Assembly (NCBI RefSeq): GCF_963924675.1
Contig: NC_089232.1
Coordinates: 50,158,759 to 50,222,758 of the forward strand
Reading direction: 5' to 3'
DNA length: 64,000 nt
From: Phocoena phocoena
Taxonomy: Eukaryota; Chordata; Mammalia; Artiodactyla; Phocoenidae
Part shown: positions 60,220 to 64,000 of the stretch, in pieces
How the letters are laid out: every line of letters starts with the position of its first letter
Position numbering within the stretch: position 1 is the stretch's first letter
The notes under the pieces: generated by a model
What the model saw: only the letters and a program-made list of their open reading frames with translations
What the model was told of the DNA's origin: nothing
The model's database searches: none
Made by a program: the position numbers and the translations under genes

Positions 60220-61900
60220 AAAATATCTGCTTAATAATATATTATGAATATCCCTCCAGTTTGATAAATATAGATCTAACTCAAAAAAAAAAAAAGAATA
60301 GGAGAGAGGGCAATAAGGGAATATTTTGGGGGGGGGAATATTTTCAAAGAAGACTTGATAGGACGCGGACACCAAATGTGATCTAGAAAACATGGGAAAG
60401 GGGAAGTCTGGCACTTGGAAAAGTAGAGACATAGTACAGGCAGGAAGAGGAGCCGCGTTTACACACGTCGGTCAAGTCTGAAGTACATCCAAGTGGAAAC
60501 ACCCAGCAAGGAGCCTAAAACACGGGATGGTACCTGGAGAGAAAACAGGCGGCAGTACATGTAGAATTGGGGGTCTTTTTTGGGTAAGTGAGAGTTGAAC
60601 GCAGGAGAGAAAGGGAGAGGCCACAGGGTGCCCAAAGCTGAGGACTGGGTGGCTTTACAGGAGAAAAAGAAAAGGAGAAAGGAAGACACGCCCAAGAGGC
60701 CAAGGTAAAAGCAGGAGGTACAGGGACCCAAAAGGCAGAAAGCGGGTCCTCATGGGACCTTCAAGAGCTGCAAGGGGCAGGAAAATAGAGACGGACAGAC
60801 GACCTTCAGGTTTGGTGATTAGGTCAATGGTGACAGGGGTGGGAGTGAGGCCAGTCTGGAAGCAAAGGGAGCACGGGTCCTGGGGGTCCATGGGCAGAGT
60901 CTGGGCTATATCTTGGCCACCTCCCCTGCCCCGCCGCTCCAGTACCTGGGTTTCTACAGCTCTGGGGCTGTGTTGTTTCCTGGGTGGACTGATTTCTGGC
61001 AGCCTTATAACTGCCCGCCTCTTCATACCTTACCTACCTCCTGGTCTCTGGAGCACGAAAGGGCCCCAGGGCCTCCCACTCTCTGAAAAATCCAGCCCAC
61101 CCCGGGCCAGGGACAAGGGCCTGCGCAAATAAGGCCTGCTTTCAGGACTGCCTGTTGGTATTTATATCCCGTGGGCTGCTCAGGAGCGAGGGCATTATCT
61201 CCATAGGGGCCCCCAGGGCAGGGCTGGGTGGGGGGGCCCTGTGGTTATTAGATGGCAGCTCCTGGATTTGGATTCTGAGTTCTCAAAGGAAACCATGAAA
61301 AAGATGTGGGATATAGTTAGCTGTAGCTGCAGGGGCGTTGGCTCAGATCACACATCTTAAATATGCAAATCTCCTCCTTTTTCTCTTCCCCCCGACCCCC
61401 CAGGCCCACAGGACCTCCTGAAGATAAGCAGAAAGTCCTGGTATTTTAAAGAACTATAAAGAGAGTCTCTCTCTGGACTTCAATATTTAGTGGGGGGAAA
61501 ACCAAAGTCAACCACTTTGCTATGAAACTTGGTCATTTTTCTTAATTACCATGTAATTGCTTTTAGTGTTTTGGGAGGAGGCAGTAGCTAAATGGCCCAG
61601 AAAGGCTAATTAACGCTTCAAAATGTGATTCCTTCTGACACACTAATCACACTGCGTTCGGATTGGAATAGCCTGTACGAGAAGTTAAGGACCATCATAT
61701 GCCAAAAGAGATGCAGGATCTCGACCCTTGGATGCTGGACTTTGCGGAACATCTGCCAAACATTCTGATACAAATTCTTGTCCCACACACCCTGCTCATT
61801 CATCCAGTGAATAAGTTACTGTGTCTTCTGAGTGTTGGATCCTGGGTGGAGCACACTGCCGACCACAGATTAAGACCTGAGTCACTGGTCGTCTGGTGGG
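60220..61900. other. STON1 upstream, unique; possible regulatory block
   Basis: 60300-61100 is purine-rich and GC-rich without a recognised repeat. 61150-61640 is unique and includes ATGCAAAT at 61364-61371 and two homeodomain-type TAATTA-like sites (about 61540 and 61609), so it might be a conserved element. No exon identified. Confidence 0.4.
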
Positions 61901-61902
61901 GA

Positions 61903-62032
61903 AAGAAGGGTTTAGACTGTGAATCCCAGTCCTGCCACTTACCTGTGTGACCTGGGGCAAGTTACTTTAATTCCTCGAGCCTCAGTTTCCCCAGGCTTGA
62001 AACAGGGATGATAATTGTTAACTTTTAGGATT
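61903..62032 (+). repeat. MIR
   Basis: AATCCCAGTCCTGCCACTTAC, TGTGTGACCTGGGGCAAGTT, CGAGCCTCAGTTTCCCCAGG, GGATGATAATTG. Broken by the LTR that follows; MIR-like ATCTATAAAATGG resumes near 62437. Confidence 0.82.
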
Positions 62033-62431
62033 TGTTTGGGGCTGAACTATATCCCCCCCCCAAAGTCATTCCTAACCCCCAGTACCTCCCAATGTGACTG
62101 TATTTAGAGAAACGGTTTTTATAGAGGTAATTAAGTTAAAGTGAGGCCATTGGGGTAAGCCCTGAGGCAATCTGAATGGTGTCCTTACAGGAAGTGATCA
62201 GGACACACAGACATCAGGGATTCGAACACACAAAGAAAAAGCCATATGAGGACACAGAGAGAAGGCAGCTGTCCCCAAGCCAAGGAGAAAGGCCTCAGAG
62301 GAAACCCAACCTGCTGACACCTTGAACTTGGACTTCCAGCCTCCAGAACTGTAAGAAATACACTTCTGTTGTTGAAGCCACCCAGTGTGTAGTGTAGTGT
62401 CCTGTTAGGGCAGCCAGAACAAACTAAGTAC
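62033..62431 (+). mobile_element. MLT1/MST-like MaLR solo LTR
   Basis: TGTTTGGGGCTGAACTATAT, AATGTGACTGTATTTAGAG, AGGTAATTAAGTTAAAGTGAG, ATGAGGACACAGAGAGAAGG, ACACCTTGAACTTGGACTTCC, AGCCTCCAGAACTGTAAG, GCCACCCAGTGTGTAG. Inserted in the MIR. Confidence 0.83.
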
Positions 62432-62639
62432 GTGCATCTATAAAATGGTAGGTGGTGGGGGAGATCATAAGTAGAGGCTGTTATTACTATGGATTCCTGC
62501 TCCTAATGTAACCTATGGGGCCTTCCTGCAACCGACCCCTCCTGCCATGTCCTCTGCCTGCCTCTTGTTTGTATAAAAGCTGTAGTCTCCCAGGCCTCCC
62601 CAGGGTCACAGAAGCCTGGTTCAAGAATTAATGATTGAA

Positions 62640-63164
62640 AGGATGTGAACAGGTAGTGACAAAAGTAGCAGTTGGGCCAGAAGAACTGGTAACAATTTAA
62701 ACAGTAAGTCAGTCATATGGCAGCCACAGAATCTCTAGCTCCTCCCTGAAGTTCCTAGATAACTGTATCTAATGCACATTTCCTGAGTTGTTTTACAGTT
62801 GCTAAAACCCCCACCAAGTGGAAGAAGTTAACTACTTAATGACCATGAGCACATGGTCCCCAGACCTACTAGATCTTGAGGATTGATAGTGTTAACCCCT
62901 ATGACACTGTTCTGTTACTTCACCAACAACCAAAGAGAGAACTGTGCAGGAGCTGATCACACACCCTGTGACTCCCTTCCCTCACCTCGCCTTTAAAAAT
63001 GTTTCCCTGAAACCCGTCGGGGAGTTCAGGTCTTCTGAGCATGAGACGCCCCGTCCTCCTTGTATGGCCCTTGCAATAAACCTTTCTCCCCTCCAAACTC
63101 CAATGTTTTAGTTTGTTTGGCTTCACTGTGTGTTGGGCACATGAACTTGTGTTCAACAACACTA
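62640..63164 (+). mobile_element. ERV1-like solo LTR
   Basis: A U3-R-U5-like order: unique U3, CCTTTAAAAATG (TATA-like, 62990), GGGAGTTCAGGTCTTCTGAGC, GAGACGCCCCGTCCTCCTTG, CTTGCAATAAACCTTTCTC (AATAAA near 63075), then TTGGGCACATGAACTTGTG and an ACAACA end. No internal viral coding sequence. The left boundary is approximate; 62470-62640 has a similar TATAAAA phrase and may belong to it. Confidence 0.6.
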
Positions 63165-64000
63165 AGGTACTTACAACCTGGAAGCAAAGACCAGAGAAAG
63201 CCACAAATGGCAGGCAGAATGTGCCCACTCTCCTGCACTAATGTGCACTGGGAGGTTTGGAGAGGAAAGTCCCGGCTCAAGGGCAAGAGGCTTCCTGGGG
63301 AGGGGGCATCTGCTTGGGCAGAGACGAGGGGCAGCAGATCAGGCAACCGTGATCATACCCTCTGCCCACCTGTCTGTGCATTTGCATCACATGCCAGCTG
63401 ACACCAGCATAAGGGAATTTCTCCCAGCTGACTGCATTCGCTCCACTACGCAGACACAAAATCCAGTCACACACACCCTGAACATCGCCGTGGCAGGTCT
63501 CCTCTCCGGCTGCCCAAACCGGGCCACGAGCCACGGAGGTGACCTCAGAGGTGATCAGGGCTGTTTGCGTTCTCCAAATCAAATGCATTTTGGTTTATCC
63601 GTGGCTAGTCCGAGGCTACTGCTGACCACCAAGCTCCCCTGGCGATGTCCACATCAGCGGGAATGCAGAGGCAGGAAGCACTAACGTACAGAGGGCACCG
63701 CACGTTTGTTTCGATTCTCACCACTGTCAGGAATCCCATGAATGTATGTGTGTACAAATATGCAAAACTCGAGCAATTCCAAGAATAGGGAAAGATTTTT
63801 AAAAATCCTTTAGTAAGGTCCTATTTACAAACCAAGTATAGATCAACATTTATTGGGCTCTTAGTCTCAAATGCAGATATCACACACAAAACTAATACTT
63901 GTGTCTCTAAGTCCAAAGGGAGCGTGTGCCAAATATTTGTTAATTTTATCACATTTCGAAGGCCATTAAAGGCTTTACAAAAAAGTTTGCACTTAGAGCG
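63165..64000. other. Nothing recognised to the window end
   Basis: Unique sequence with overlapping short frames on both strands (63060-63684). They oppose one another and have no recognised homology. Confidence 0.4.

Noticed and set aside
63060..63684. Overlapping frames on both strands near the right end
   Set aside because: They overlap one another in several frames with no recognised homology; part of the first lies in an LTR.
1..64000. Search for tRNA genes, CRISPR arrays, operons or a novel enzymatic system
   Set aside because: This is mammalian DNA. The only tRNA-like sequences are the heads of CHR and MIR SINEs, and no array or clustered bacterial-type genes are present.

Overview
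The window is ordinary mammalian nuclear DNA, almost certainly from a whale or dolphin or a close relative. The main clue is a set of about a dozen tRNA-derived SINEs of the CHR type. They start with a TTCCCTGGTGGCGCAGTGGTT-like A box and carry a GGTTCGTGCCCCGGTC-like B box. CHR elements are known from cetaceans, hippos and some other cetartiodactyls. No BovB or Bov-tA elements of ruminant type were recognised. Old mammalian repeats (MIR, L2, MER5A, MER20, MLT/MaLR LTRs) fill in the background.

Only two protein-coding genes are supported, both on the minus strand and in the order known from the human 2p16.3 region. STON1 (stonin-1) has its three coding exons at 44131-46092, 36721-36923 and 34127-34201. 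They splice in phase to a 730-residue protein. GTF2A1L (ALF, the germ-cell TFIIA alpha/beta-like factor) lies downstream. Its first coding exon is at 14541-14561 inside a small CpG-rich promoter, and its second is at 11924-12025. The rest of that gene lies beyond the left edge. The exon phases would allow the known STON1-GTF2A1L read-through fusion to form in frame.

Layout from left to right: 1-7790 is GTF2A1L intron sequence holding a near full-length dead L1 nested in an older L1. 8198-9600 is an old hAT-like DNA transposon. 9600-14540 is intron with the two GTF2A1L exons at its right side. 14562-34126 is the intergenic stretch between GTF2A1L and STON1, with LTRs, an ancient L1 or HAL1-like relic, SINEs and an L2. 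34127-46092 carries STON1 exons 4, 3 and 2. 46093-64000 is upstream STON1 sequence (probably intron 1) with a second large dead L1, SINEs, MIRs, MER20 and two LTRs.

I found no unknown gene system. The points most worth checking are the in-frame read-through geometry, the CRE-like/GC-box/NRF1-like cluster at the GTF2A1L start, the nested L1 with a possible short 3' transduction, and two unique stretches that look like conserved non-coding elements. Family names for repeats come from recognition by eye, not from a database search.
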